NCBI GenBank assembly: GCA_031254225.1
Contig: JAIRUU010000099.1
Location: 1 to 27,602 of the forward strand
DNA length: 27,602 bases
Reading direction: 5' to 3'
DNA from: Candidatus Elusimicrobium euhamitermitis
GTDB taxonomy: Bacteria; Elusimicrobiota; Elusimicrobia; Elusimicrobiales; Elusimicrobiaceae
Below the pieces are notes generated by a model. The model saw only the letters and a program-made list of their open reading frames with translations. It did not search any database and was not told where the DNA came from. Below are positions 1 to 7,671 of the stretch, piece by piece. The position numbers and the translations under genes are program-made. Each line of letters begins with the position of its first letter. Position 1 is the first letter of the stretch.

Positions 1-32
1 CCGTAGCGCAGCGAAGGCGGGTGAGGGTTTTA
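1..32. repeat. Partial copy of dispersed GC-rich repeat
   Basis: The window opens with ccgtagcgcagcgaaggcgg, which matches the inner part of the 84-base repeats that flank nagA (25298-25317 forward; reverse complement near 26750-26770) with one or two differences. It is cut by the window edge. The rest of 1-207, apart from the repeat at 130-169, is AT-rich with no gene that I can support. Confidence 0.5.
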
Positions 33-129
33 TACACAATATATACACAAATATATGCCGTCTGGTTGGAAAAACTTGAATAAAAAATGGAACTTACTTA
101 ATTTTATAACAACACTATATTTGTATATA

Positions 130-169
130 GAACCCTCCCCCTGCCCCCTCCCTTCCATGGAGGGGAAAA
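130..169. repeat. G/C-run dispersed repeat (copy 1)
   Basis: A C-rich block just downstream of the glycosyltransferase stop codon. Its reverse complement closely matches 25185-25225 downstream of nagB, sharing the gagggggcagggggagggtt core. It lies where a terminator would be expected, but it has no clean stem followed by a T-run for the minus-strand gene. Best described as a dispersed intergenic repeat. Confidence 0.55.
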
Positions 170-207
170 ATCAAGGGGTTTCCATACTCTGGGACTACAT
201 TATTATA

Positions 208-1263
208 CTAATTGCGGCATAAATCCGCGTATTTGTTTATATATTCTTCAAGGCCGAAGCGGAAAATAATTTCCGCCGCGTTTTTTGCAAACTGCACGCG
301 CTTGTCTTCATGCTCTATTAAAAAATTTATGCCGCCCGCAAGTTCCTGCGCGGTAGACTCGTTTAACAGCACGCCGTTGTGGTTATTTTGGATAATGTCC
401 GAGGGGCCGGTCTCGCAGTCAAAGGCAACCGGCGGCGCGCCCCAGGCCATGGCCTCGCACAGCGCGACGGGAAAACCTTCCCGCCTTGACGATAAAATAA
501 AAATGTCCGCGTTTTTGTAAACGTTTGCCATGTCTTTATACTGGCCGGCCAGAGTTACGCTGCCGTCTATTTTATACTCTTTTATTAAACCGGCAAGGCT
601 GTCTTTCTGCGGACCGTCGCCAACTATTGACAAATGCCAGTCAGGATGTTTTTCCGCCGTCTTTTTCCACGCGCGTATTAAAATGTCAAACCCTTTTTCC
701 CACACCAGCCTTCCTACGGCGACGGCGTTTTTGGCGGGTTTTAAAAAGTCCGGTTTTTTATCCTCAAGCGCCGCCAGTTTTACGGCCGGGTTTTGTATGA
801 CGCGCGCCGCGCTTTTGAAGCGGTGCTTCTTAAAATATTTTTCGTCCCTGCCGGAGAGGAACACGCAGTAGGCGGCCCTGTTTAAAACAAATTTTTTCTG
901 AATATTAATATCCGTTTTATCAAGCTGCATGTGCTCAACGAAAATTGTTTTTATTTTAAGCAGCACGCCCAGCGCGGCGACGTTTACCATCATGTTTGAA
1001 ATAATAACGTCGGGCTTGATTTCTTTTAGCGTTTTGTAAAGCGTGCGCAGGCTTTTGGTTTTGCCTAAAATATTTTTTCTTGCGTGGGAGAGGTTGAGAG
1101 CCAGTCTTTTTACGCCGGCGGGCACCGTATAAAAATCCTGCGCTTTGTAGACGGTGAGAAGCGTCACGTCAAAGCCTTTTTTTGCAAGGCCTTCGGCCTG
1201 CGTCAGGCTCATTTTTTCCGCGCCGCCCATGCGGAGGTCGGGTATCGTAATTATTACTTTCAT
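208..1263 (-). CDS. GT4-family (GT-B fold) glycosyltransferase
   Basis: A 351-residue protein with the usual length and two-lobed layout of glycosyltransferase family 4. The N-terminus carries the acceptor-side MGGAEK glycine motif (about residues 12-17). The C-terminal nucleotide-sugar domain has VGRLVWEKGFD (about 183-193) and the E-x7-E donor-binding signature, E262 and E270, in EGFPVALCE. It most likely transfers a sugar from a UDP- or GDP-sugar to a cell-surface glycan such as LPS or O-antigen at the cytoplasmic face of the inner membrane; the exact sugar cannot be read from sequence. It has no signal peptide or membrane span. It stands alone, divergent from rdgB. TATAAT ends 8 bases before the ATG and there is no Shine-Dalgarno sequence, so the mRNA may be leaderless. 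Confidence 0.85.
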   Translation of the reverse strand: MKVIITIPDLRMGGAEKMSLTQAEGLAKKGFDVTLLTVYKAQDFYTVPAGVKRLALNLSHARKNILGKTKSLRTLYKTLKEIKPDVIISNMMVNVAALGVLLKIKTIFVEHMQLDKTDINIQKKFVLNRAAYCVFLSGRDEKYFKKHRFKSAARVIQNPAVKLAALEDKKPDFLKPAKNAVAVGRLVWEKGFDILIRAWKKTAEKHPDWHLSIVGDGPQKDSLAGLIKEYKIDGSVTLAGQYKDMANVYKNADIFILSSRREGFPVALCEAMAWGAPPVAFDCETGPSDIIQNNHNGVLLNESTAQELAGGINFLIEHEDKRVQFAKNAAEIIFRFGLEEYINKYADLCRN

Positions 1264-1285
1264 ATACTTATATTATACTTATTAT
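1264..1285 (-). promoter_or_regulatory. -10 boxes abutting the glycosyltransferase start
   Basis: Read on the minus strand, two TATAAT hexamers lie in tandem upstream of the ATG, the nearer ending 8 bases from the start codon. No good -35 hexamer is visible. Transcription from the nearer box would begin at or next to the A of the ATG. Confidence 0.35.
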
Positions 1286-1333
1286 ACTTTATACTTTTTT
1301 CGGGGCCTATGTTTGCCGTAGGTCTTTTGGCCC

Positions 1334-1361
1334 TTGCGGGTATGCGTTGCTTTGTAATAAT
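1334..1361 (+). promoter_or_regulatory. Candidate sigma70 promoter of rdgB
   Basis: TTGCGG (1334-1339), a 16-base spacer and AATAAT (1356-1361). The ATG at 1370 is 8 bases after the -10 box and no Shine-Dalgarno sequence is present, which suggests a leaderless or nearly leaderless message. Confidence 0.35.
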
Positions 1362-1369
1362 ATTTAAAC

Positions 1370-1966
1370 ATGAAGATACTTATAGCTACTACAAATAATA
1401 ATAAGGTAAAAGAATTGCAGGCGATACTTCCGCCTTCAATAAAAGGGGAAAAGGTTGAATATTTGACGCTCAAAGATTTTCCTGATTTTAAAGCGCCCGA
1501 AGAAACGGGGCGCACGTTAAAAGAAAACGCCGTCCTAAAAGCGCTAGCCGCGGCAAGGTTTGCGGACATTCCCGCGCTTGCCGACGATACGGGCCTTGAA
1601 GTTGACGCCCTGCGCGGCGCGCCCGGCGTGAAAAGCGCGCGTTACGCCGGACCGGACAATGACGCGGACGAAAATAACCGCAAACTTTTAGCCGCGCTTG
1701 ACGGCCTTTTTCTGGGCCAGAGAACGGCCAAATTTAAAACGGTTGCCTGCTACGCGGCTCCGTCCGGGGAAACGGTTACAACGGAAGGCGAGGTTGACGG
1801 TTTTATAGGTTTCGGTTACCGCGGGGAAAACGGTTTCGGCTACGACCCGCTTTTTATAGTAAAAGGCACCGGCAAAACTTTGGCCGAGATGACGGAAAAA
1901 GAAAAGAACGGCATAAGCCACCGCAAACTCGCGTTTGAAAAAATATTAACCGCCGCGCTCGGCTAA
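1370..1966 (+). CDS. rdgB: XTP/dITP diphosphatase (Ham1/RdgB family)
   Basis: This 198-residue protein has the family's full set of motifs: the N-terminal substrate-binding ATTNNNKVKE, the acidic LADDTGLEVDAL metal/active-site segment (about residues 70-81), GFGYDPLF (about 154-161), and the C-terminal SHRKLAF. The family hydrolyses dITP, XTP and ITP to monophosphates plus pyrophosphate, clearing deaminated purines from the nucleotide pool in the cytoplasm. Length is typical (about 195-205). The gene is divergent from the glycosyltransferase. Its stop overlaps the stop of trmL tail to tail by 4 bases. The start lacks a Shine-Dalgarno sequence, but the motif begins right at the first methionine, so the start is secure. 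Confidence 0.95.
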   Translation: MKILIATTNNNKVKELQAILPPSIKGEKVEYLTLKDFPDFKAPEETGRTLKENAVLKALAAARFADIPALADDTGLEVDALRGAPGVKSARYAGPDNDADENNRKLLAALDGLFLGQRTAKFKTVACYAAPSGETVTTEGEVDGFIGFGYRGENGFGYDPLFIVKGTGKTLAEMTEKEKNGISHRKLAFEKILTAALG

Positions 1967-2418
1967 AAACCGTAGCCGTTTTGGCGCAAAGCTTCAAACA
2001 AAACTATCGCCGCGCTTGAGGAAAGATTTAACGAACGCACGGGGCCGGTCATGGGGATTTTATAAAGGCGGTCTTTGTAAGTTTCATAAATTTCTTTGGG
2101 AAAACCGGCGGACTCGCTTCCGAAAACGAGATACGAGTCCGCCGGATATTTTATGTTCCAAAAACTTTTTTGGCCTTTTGTTGAGAAGAAAAAGATATTT
2201 TCTTTGTTTGCGCACGCAGCCAAAAACTCGTCAAAATCTTTATATGTTTTGTAATTAAGGTCAGCCCAGTAATCCAGCCCGCTGCGCCGTATTTCTTTAT
2301 CTGAAATTTTGAAGCCGAGTTTGCCTACCAGATGCAGGGTTGAGCCGGTGGCCACGCAGCTGCGCCCGATGTTGCCGGTATTAAAAGGAATTTCAGGATT
2401 GATTAGAACGATGTTCAT
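1963..2418 (-). CDS. trmL: tRNA (cytidine/uridine-34-2'-O)-methyltransferase, TrmL-like SPOUT enzyme
   Basis: About 151 residues, the usual TrmL length. It starts with MNIVLINPEIPFNTGNIGR and ends with the knotted SAM-binding region: LVFGSESAGFP, IPMTGPVRSLNLSSSAAIVL. These are hallmarks of the minimal SPOUT methyltransferases that 2'-O-methylate the wobble base of tRNA-Leu isoacceptors. The start at 2418 is preferred over an in-frame ATG at 2433, because the family motif begins here and the upstream codons read out of a palindromic repeat (2429-2530). The gene converges on rdgB with overlapping stop codons. TrmL and the related TrmJ/LasT proteins are separated mainly by length, and the short length favours TrmL. 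Confidence 0.9.
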   Translation of the reverse strand: MNIVLINPEIPFNTGNIGRSCVATGSTLHLVGKLGFKISDKEIRRSGLDYWADLNYKTYKDFDEFLAACANKENIFFFSTKGQKSFWNIKYPADSYLVFGSESAGFPKEIYETYKDRLYKIPMTGPVRSLNLSSSAAIVLFEALRQNGYGF

Positions 2419-2428
2419 AATATTCTGG

Positions 2429-2530
2429 GTCATCCTGAGCCGCCGCAGGCGGCGTGAGGATCCCCCTTTATAAAGCCGTTTACGGAATAATAATTGTAGA
2501 TCCTTACGCCCTTTCAGGGCTCAGGATGAC
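2429..2530. repeat. 102-base nested inverted-repeat element
   Basis: The outer arms are a perfect 13-base inverted pair, gtcatcctgagcc (2429-2441) and ggctcaggatgac (2518-2530). An inner pair (2451-2462 and 2499-2510) matches at 11 of 12 positions, and a small ccgcc/ggcgg hairpin lies inside the left half. No ORF is carried. It fills the gap between trmL and glgP and reaches within 3 bases of the glgP stop, so it could serve as the 3' structure of the glgP transcript. It resembles a MITE-like or REP-like palindromic repeat. Confidence 0.75.
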
Positions 2531-2532
2531 TA

Positions 2533-5085
2533 TTAGCTCTCCCAGCGTATGAACAGCGGCGTGAACGGATGGGGTATATCTTTCAGCTCCGGTATAATCC
2601 TCACCGCATAATCTTTGCGCCCGCTGTTAACCGGCTTATAAGAAACTTCATATATATACGCGTCGCCCTCTTTGCCGGTATTCTTCATCGTGAAAAACTC
2701 TTCGCTTATAATATCGCCCGCAACCCCGCGCGAGCCGGCCAGCACTTCCACCCTAACAAGTTCCGGCGGCAAATTGCCTAAAAACACGCGCGCTTTAAAA
2801 TTAAGCGTGTCTCCGATTTTAATTGCCTGGTCAAGTTTAGGCGAAATGTCCGTCACGGCAACGCGGTACCAGTTTGCGGCCACGGTCGCGCGTTTTGCGG
2901 CCAAATCTTCCACGCGGTCTTTTTGAGAATAAATATTATTGTAATGATTTGCTTTCGTGTAAAAACGCGAATAATATTCCCTTACCATACGGTGAGTGTT
3001 AAAAACCGGCGCAATGGTTTTGACGGACTGTTTCATCAGCGCAATCCATTTGTCCGGCACGTTTTTTTCGTTGCGCGTATAATAAAGCTGTGCTATTTCC
3101 TGTTCAATAATATTGTAAATGGAATTGGATTCAACCAAATCTCTTTCAGACTCGGTTTTATAATCAATACCGCCTATGGACCAGCTGAAATCGCACGGCC
3201 CGACCTCGTCCCACCAGCCGTCTAAGACGGACAATGTCAGCGCGCCGTTAAGACACGCTTTCATGCCGCTGGTGCCGCTTGCTTCCAGCGGTCTTATGGG
3301 AGTGTTGAGCCAGATGTCAACGCCCTGCACAAGATAGCGCGCGACGTTCATGTTATAATCTTCCACAAAAATAACTTTGCCGGCAAAACGCGGGTCCGTC
3401 TGAATATTGCAGATATATTTGATAAACTCTTTGCCCGCTGTGTCCGCCGGATGCGCTTTTCCGGCAAAAACAAACTGCACCGGCCTTGCCGGATTATTGA
3501 TGATTTTATCAAGCCTGTCCAAATCTTTAAACAGCAGGTTAGCGCGTTTGTAAGTGGCAAACCTGCGGGCAAAACCTATAGTCAGCACGTCGGGCCGCAG
3601 CACTTTGCTGGCTTTATTTAAATAAGTGGCGTCCGCGCCCTGCCGTTTTAACTGTACTTTCAGGCGCAGGCGGACCATGTTTATAAGTTTGTCTTTTCTT
3701 ATGTTATGGACTTCCCAAAATTCTTCGTTCGGAATATTGTCAATGCCGGCCCAGTTTTCAGGTTTGGTTATGTCAACGCTGTTAATGTCCGCGCCGTTAA
3801 AACCGTATTTTGAATAAATTTCGCCGTGCTCATGGCTTAACCAGCTGGCGGAATGTATGCCGTTTGTTATGCTTGTTACAGGTATTTCGTTAATTGGAAG
3901 AGACGGCCAGACTTTCTGCCACATTTCGCGCGACACCGCGCCGTGCAGCTTTGACACGCCGTTAAGGAACGCGGCAAGTTTTAAAGCCACGACGGTCATG
4001 CAGTAAGTGGGGGACGTAAAATCTTCTTTGCCTATTGCCACAAATTCGTCCCAGCTTAAGCCCATTTTCTGCGCGTAAATTTCCATGTATTTGCGGACGA
4101 GGGCCGGGTCAAAATGTTCGTTGCCCGCGATAACCGGCGTATGCGTGGTAAATACCGACGTGGCCCACACATATTCGCACGCCTGCTGGAATGTCAGCTT
4201 CTTCTCCTGCATAGCGTCAATAATGCGCTGGAAAAGCAAAAACGCCGAGTGGCCTTCATTAATATGATATACGGACGGGTTAATGCCCAGCGCTTTTAAA
4301 GCTTTTACGCCGCCTATGCCCAGCACGACTTCCTGTCGTATCCTGTTCTCTCTGTCCCCGCCGTAAAGCTGTTCGGAAATCACGCGCTGTTCGGGCGTGT
4401 TTTCCTGGAGGTTTGTGTCCAAAAGATACAATTTTGTGTTGCCCACGCCGACAACCCAGACCGCGGCGTAAATAACTTCGCGGCCGAGCTCTATTGAAAC
4501 TTTTAAACTGTGCCCGTCCGCCGTTCTGACGCGTTCCACGGGCATATGCGCCCAATCGTTTTCAGGATAAGCTTCGTTCTGCCAGCCGTCGCGGTTTAAA
4601 ATCTGCTGGACGTAACCGCGCTGGTAAAAAAGGCCCATGCCTATGAGCGGCAGCCCCAAATCGCTCGCGCTTTTAATATGGTCGCCGGCAAGCATGCCCA
4701 GGCCGCCGGAATATATCGGCAGTCCTTCGCCTATGCCGTATTCCATTGAAAAATAAGCAACAAGAAAATTACTTTCCCCGGGGAATTTGTTTTGCGCGTA
4801 CCAGGAATTCTGATTATTTTTGTAAGCGTAATAAAGTTCTTTGACGCGGTTAAGGTGGGCCACAAAATCAGCGTCTTTGCTGATTTCCTCAAACCTGGAC
4901 TGCGGGACAGAGCCTAAAAACCATTTCGGGTTGCGCCTGCTTTTGTTCCACTGCAGCGGGTCTATTTTGAAGAAGAGGAGTATGGCCTGCCAGTTCCAGC
5001 TGAACCACATGTTTCCGGCCAGCTCTTCCAGAAATTTTATATTTTCCGGCAGATTAGGCTGCACGTTAAAAGAATGAATTTTCAT
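2533..5085 (-). CDS. glgP: Alpha-glucan (glycogen) phosphorylase
   Basis: This protein of about 850 residues belongs to the glycosyltransferase family 35 branch that starts with a DUF3417-type N-terminal segment (FLEELAGNMWFSWNWQA). It removes glucose from the non-reducing ends of glycogen or maltodextrin as glucose-1-phosphate, using pyridoxal phosphate. The PLP lysine is K609 in EASGTSGMKA; VAYFSMEYGIGEGLPIYSGGLG near residues 110-130 is also typical of the family. The start at 5085 is chosen because an AGGGG Shine-Dalgarno sequence lies 8-12 bases upstream and the family N-terminus begins there. An in-frame ATG at 5172 only reads through a palindromic element. No other glycogen gene is nearby, so it is probably a single-gene unit. 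Confidence 0.93.
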   Translation of the reverse strand: MKIHSFNVQPNLPENIKFLEELAGNMWFSWNWQAILLFFKIDPLQWNKSRRNPKWFLGSVPQSRFEEISKDADFVAHLNRVKELYYAYKNNQNSWYAQNKFPGESNFLVAYFSMEYGIGEGLPIYSGGLGMLAGDHIKSASDLGLPLIGMGLFYQRGYVQQILNRDGWQNEAYPENDWAHMPVERVRTADGHSLKVSIELGREVIYAAVWVVGVGNTKLYLLDTNLQENTPEQRVISEQLYGGDRENRIRQEVVLGIGGVKALKALGINPSVYHINEGHSAFLLFQRIIDAMQEKKLTFQQACEYVWATSVFTTHTPVIAGNEHFDPALVRKYMEIYAQKMGLSWDEFVAIGKEDFTSPTYCMTVVALKLAAFLNGVSKLHGAVSREMWQKVWPSLPINEIPVTSITNGIHSASWLSHEHGEIYSKYGFNGADINSVDITKPENWAGIDNIPNEEFWEVHNIRKDKLINMVRLRLKVQLKRQGADATYLNKASKVLRPDVLTIGFARRFATYKRANLLFKDLDRLDKIINNPARPVQFVFAGKAHPADTAGKEFIKYICNIQTDPRFAGKVIFVEDYNMNVARYLVQGVDIWLNTPIRPLEASGTSGMKACLNGALTLSVLDGWWDEVGPCDFSWSIGGIDYKTESERDLVESNSIYNIIEQEIAQLYYTRNEKNVPDKWIALMKQSVKTIAPVFNTHRMVREYYSRFYTKANHYNNIYSQKDRVEDLAAKRATVAANWYRVAVTDISPKLDQAIKIGDTLNFKARVFLGNLPPELVRVEVLAGSRGVAGDIISEEFFTMKNTGKEGDAYIYEVSYKPVNSGRKDYAVRIIPELKDIPHPFTPLFIRWES

Positions 5086-5097
5086 TTTTATCCCCTG

Positions 5098-5196
5098 ATA
5101 GTTGCTTAGCTTAAGTATTACGTATTGCGCCGCTTCAATTTTATGCAAGTGTAACGCGGCACAACGCAACACGTAATACTTAAGCTAAGCAACTAT
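5098..5196. repeat. 99-base palindromic element with perfect 26-base arms
   Basis: Arm 5098-5123 is the exact reverse complement of arm 5171-5196, around a 47-base centre that continues to pair partly. The element abuts the glgP Shine-Dalgarno sequence (5091-5097). With a likely glgP -10 box at 5210-5215 on the minus strand, nearly the whole 5' UTR of glgP would be this hairpin. It carries no ORF of its own. Its sequence is unrelated to the element at 2429-2530. Confidence 0.85.
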
Positions 5197-5209
5197 GTTT
5201 TTTGTTTTT

Positions 5210-5237
5210 ATTATATAAAATTTGTTTGACGGGCAAA
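5210..5237 (-). promoter_or_regulatory. Candidate sigma70 promoter of glgP
   Basis: On the minus strand, TTTGCC (5237-5232), a 16-base spacer and TATAAT (5215-5210). Predicted transcription would start near 5203 and run straight into the palindromic element. Confidence 0.4.
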
Positions 5238-5357
5238 AATTATTTTGCCGCGGCCGCTAAGCGCGGATAAATATTGTTTTCTTAATTATTTTGAGTAATA
5301 AAAAGGAAGTGAGCATATACTCTTTCGCTCGGGGCGTTAATTTTATATACTTTTTAC

Positions 5358-5810
5358 ATGAAGAGAAAATACGGGTTTACCCTTATTGAACTTTTGGTGG
5401 TCGTGCTCGTCATAGGCATACTTGCCGCCATAGCGCTGCCCATGTACAACAAAGCGGTTGAAAAATCAAAGTGGATGGAAGTGATAATTTTACAAAAAGC
5501 CTTAAAAGATTCCGAAGACAGATATATTCTGGAAAACGGTTCATACGCCACAGACCTTACCGCGCTTGACATAAGCGTGCCTAATCCTAAATATTTTACT
5601 TATACATTTCACGCCAGTCCCGTCGCGCATATACAAGCGTCCAGAAACGGCAGCAGTCCGTCCAGGTGGCTTGTAAATTATTTTAACCAGCAGCTGAGCT
5701 GCACGGTTGCCAACGGCGACGCCGCGGGCGCCAGCTGGTGCGCCTCTTTTACCGGCAGCCCCGCCGAAGCCTGCCCCGAGCCCGGTTATACCTGTTATAA
5801 AGTCAAATAA
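5358..5810 (+). CDS. Type IV prepilin-like protein (class III signal peptide)
   Basis: A 150-residue prepilin: short basic leader MKRKYG, then FTLIELLVVVLVIGILAAIALP. A prepilin peptidase should cut after G6, leaving N-methylphenylalanine and the conserved Glu at mature position 5. The hydrophobic helix spans about residues 7-30, followed by a globular domain with four cysteines in the last 40 residues, probably disulfide-bonded outside the cell. It may be a type IV pilus major or minor pilin or a type II secretion pseudopilin; no assembly genes are in the window to decide. No Shine-Dalgarno sequence is seen, and TATACT (5346-5351) ends 6 bases before the ATG. The first third is nearly identical to the prepilin at 12242, while the rest is different. 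Confidence 0.85.
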   Translation: MKRKYGFTLIELLVVVLVIGILAAIALPMYNKAVEKSKWMEVIILQKALKDSEDRYILENGSYATDLTALDISVPNPKYFTYTFHASPVAHIQASRNGSSPSRWLVNYFNQQLSCTVANGDAAGASWCASFTGSPAEACPEPGYTCYKVK

Positions 5811-5978
5811 CGTCTCATGCTTAGTTCCGCCGCAAACTCCGCCGCATAAAAATTTGTTATAATAACAAAATATAAGATAATTTAAAGTCTGGTTGGCGCA
5901 GCAAAAAGCGAGGCAAACCTGCCGAGCGTATCAATTAGTAAGCGCTGCCGCAAACCGGAAGATATCTGAAGTTATTAA
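5811..5978 (+). other. tRNA-Val upstream region with an imperfect hairpin
   Basis: A TATAAT (5858-5863) sits in a short palindrome, ttgttataataacaa, and is a plausible -10 box for the tRNA. Downstream, tctggttggcgcagc (about 5888-5902) pairs imperfectly with gcgctgccgcaaaccgga (about 5942-5959). The left arm also shares gttggcgcagc with the tRNA-Val D-arm region. This is either a structured tRNA leader or a tRNA-derived remnant. No coding region is supported. Confidence 0.35.
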
Positions 5979-6053
5979 GCCCAGTTGGCGCAGCGGTAGC
6001 GCGTTCCCTTGACATGGGAAAGGTCAGAGGTTCAATCCCTCTACTGGGCACCA
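5979..6053 (+). tRNA. tRNA-Val (anticodon GAC), CCA encoded
   Basis: A complete cloverleaf: acceptor GCCCAGT/ACTGGGC, D-arm GCGC/GCGC, anticodon stem TTCCC/GGGAA with loop TTGACAT (anticodon GAC), T-arm AGAGG/CCTCT with loop TTCAATC. Discriminator A and a genomically encoded CCA end it at 6053. The two other tRNAs in the window do not encode CCA. Confidence 0.97.
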
Positions 6054-6060
6054 TTTTTTA

Positions 6061-6101
6061 ATAAACCCTTTCCGATGGATAAAGAAAGGGTTTTATCATT
6101 T
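6061..6101 (+). terminator. Rho-independent terminator after tRNA-Val
   Basis: Stem aaaccctttc (6063-6072) / gaaagggttt (6084-6093), then a U-rich tail. It begins 9 bases after the tRNA. Confidence 0.75.
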
Positions 6102-6365
6102 TTTAAACTCAAATTAGAATTTATCATAAAAACTTATTTTTGCATGAGTTTATAATAACTTTGTTAATTTAACCGCTTGTAAATTTTTTTTGGAGTAGAT
6201 TGCATAATCTAATTTTTTATATGAGGGTATACGTTGAAGGTTTTATTCTATCTTTAACACAAAAAATTCTTTATCTGCTTTTACGGATGTGAATCCCAAA
6301 CACTAAAAATTATGCGATATGGAATCTTAATTTGTTATGAAAGTCTAACTAGCACATCAAAATGT
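6102..6365. other. AT-rich intergenic stretch, no gene seen
   Basis: This stretch is very AT-rich, unlike the GC-balanced flanks, and marks the left part of the Fic islet. The only structure seen is a small hairpin, agatt-gcat-aatct (6197-6210), followed by an A/T run. A short reading frame starting at 6312 overlaps the Fic start and has no ribosome-binding site or family features, so I do not call it. Confidence 0.5.
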
Positions 6366-6381
6366 TTGACAATCTTAATTC

Positions 6382-6407
6382 GCACAATATTTTGCAATTT
6401 GTTGTGC
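6382..6407. promoter_or_regulatory. Candidate operator palindrome upstream of the Fic gene
   Basis: A 26-base imperfect palindrome with outer arms gcacaa/ttgtgc and a central TTGCAA. A TTGACA (6366-6371) lies just before it and a TATAAT (6428-6433) after it. The location and symmetry suit a repressor site, perhaps for autoregulation, but no cognate regulator is encoded here apart from the winged-helix-like C-terminus of the Fic protein itself. Confidence 0.3.
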
Positions 6408-6471
6408 AATATGATAGTATCCTACATTATAATGTTTAACTTTATATCTAATATATATCTAAGGAGCAAAA

Positions 6472-7596
6472 ATGAAGCCATTTATTCCACAAAAACTACC
6501 GATAAACAACCTTGATTGGCAAGAATTGATCGGCTTTTGCGACGGAGCCTCATCTAATATCTATAGATATGACGGTTTATTGGAAGGAATGATTAATCCG
6601 GAAATACTTTTGTCTCCTTTAATAAGAAAAGAGGCTGAATTATCCTCAAAAATTGAAGGAACGCAATCTACAATGAGTGACGTATTAGAGTATGAATCCG
6701 GTGCAAAATTTGATTCTTTTAAAGAAAAAGAAATTCAAGGGTTACAGAATTATAGAATATCTCTTAGGGTTGCGGAAGATTATTTAAAAGAAGGGAGACC
6801 CCTGTCATTATCTTTGATAAAAGAACTTCATAAAAGATTAATGAAAGATGCGCACTGGGATGCTCGCTCTTTACCGGGAGAATTTAGGAAAGAGCAGGTC
6901 TTTATAGGTTCTAGAGGTTGTAATATAGAAACCGCGACATATGTTCCGCCGGAACATTTCCTCATCCAAGAATATCTTGAAAACTGGGAAGAATTTGTTC
7001 AAAATAATTCTGGCAATAAAATTATTAAAGCTGCTATTATACATGCTCAGTTTGAAATTATTCATCCCTTTATGGACGGAAATGGAAGAATAGGAAGAAT
7101 GATAATCCCGTTATACTTATATCTTACGGGCGTTCTTCAGAGACCGATGTTTTATATCAGCGAATATTTTGAAAAAAACAGAACAGAATACTACGCCCGA
7201 CTCGCGGCGATATCACAACATAATGATTGGCAAGGGTGGGTAGAATTTTTCTTACGGGCCGTGGAAGAACAGTCGAGAATAAATATTTTAAGGGCTAGGA
7301 AAATAAGTAATTTATATGAAGATATGAAGGGAAAGTTTCAAAAAACGCTTCATTCACAACATTATTTAGCTGCTTTAGAGTGTTTGTTTAAAAGACCTAT
7401 TATAAACGGGACTTTATTTACAGAAAAAACAAGAATAAACCATCCCAATACAGCAAGGAATATTTTGAATAAACTTGAGAAGGCTGGATATATAGAAAAA
7501 ATAAGAACAGGCGGCGCAAGGCGCTCGGCGCTTTATGCTTTTCCACAGCTGTTATTTTTAGCAAACGAGTCAAATATGTATAATATATCAAAATAG
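6472..7596 (+). CDS. Fic-domain protein (probable AMPylase) with N-terminal inhibitory motif
   Basis: A 374-residue protein with an N-terminal Fic_N-type region, a central Fic domain and a C-terminal winged-helix-like region. The catalytic motif HPFMDGNGRIGR starts at H198, matching HxFx(D/E)GNGRxxR, so the enzyme should transfer AMP (or another nucleotide) from a nucleotide to a target hydroxyl. S58-x3-E62-G63 fits the class II inhibitory helix motif (S/T)xxxE(G/N), in which the Glu blocks ATP in the resting state. AAGGAG lies 6 bases before the ATG. Codon use and base composition are strikingly AT-rich compared with neighbours, and the gene sits alone just past a tRNA, which suggests horizontal acquisition. 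No separate antitoxin is seen. Its target is unknown. Confidence 0.93.
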   Translation: MKPFIPQKLPINNLDWQELIGFCDGASSNIYRYDGLLEGMINPEILLSPLIRKEAELSSKIEGTQSTMSDVLEYESGAKFDSFKEKEIQGLQNYRISLRVAEDYLKEGRPLSLSLIKELHKRLMKDAHWDARSLPGEFRKEQVFIGSRGCNIETATYVPPEHFLIQEYLENWEEFVQNNSGNKIIKAAIIHAQFEIIHPFMDGNGRIGRMIIPLYLYLTGVLQRPMFYISEYFEKNRTEYYARLAAISQHNDWQGWVEFFLRAVEEQSRINILRARKISNLYEDMKGKFQKTLHSQHYLAALECLFKRPIINGTLFTEKTRINHPNTARNILNKLEKAGYIEKIRTGGARRSALYAFPQLLFLANESNMYNISK

Positions 7597-7671
7597 ATAT
7601 ATCTTATTGAGAATGATATAGTGTGTAATTTTAGATATTTTATAAATCATTTAAAAAATCAAATATTTTCA

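Noticed and set aside
5086..5172. 29-residue N-terminal extension of glgP
   Set aside because: It reads through the palindromic element; the Shine-Dalgarno sequence and family N-terminus both point to 5085.
6312..6515. 67-residue ORF overlapping the Fic start
   Set aside because: Very AT-rich, no ribosome-binding site, and it covers the promoter and operator region.
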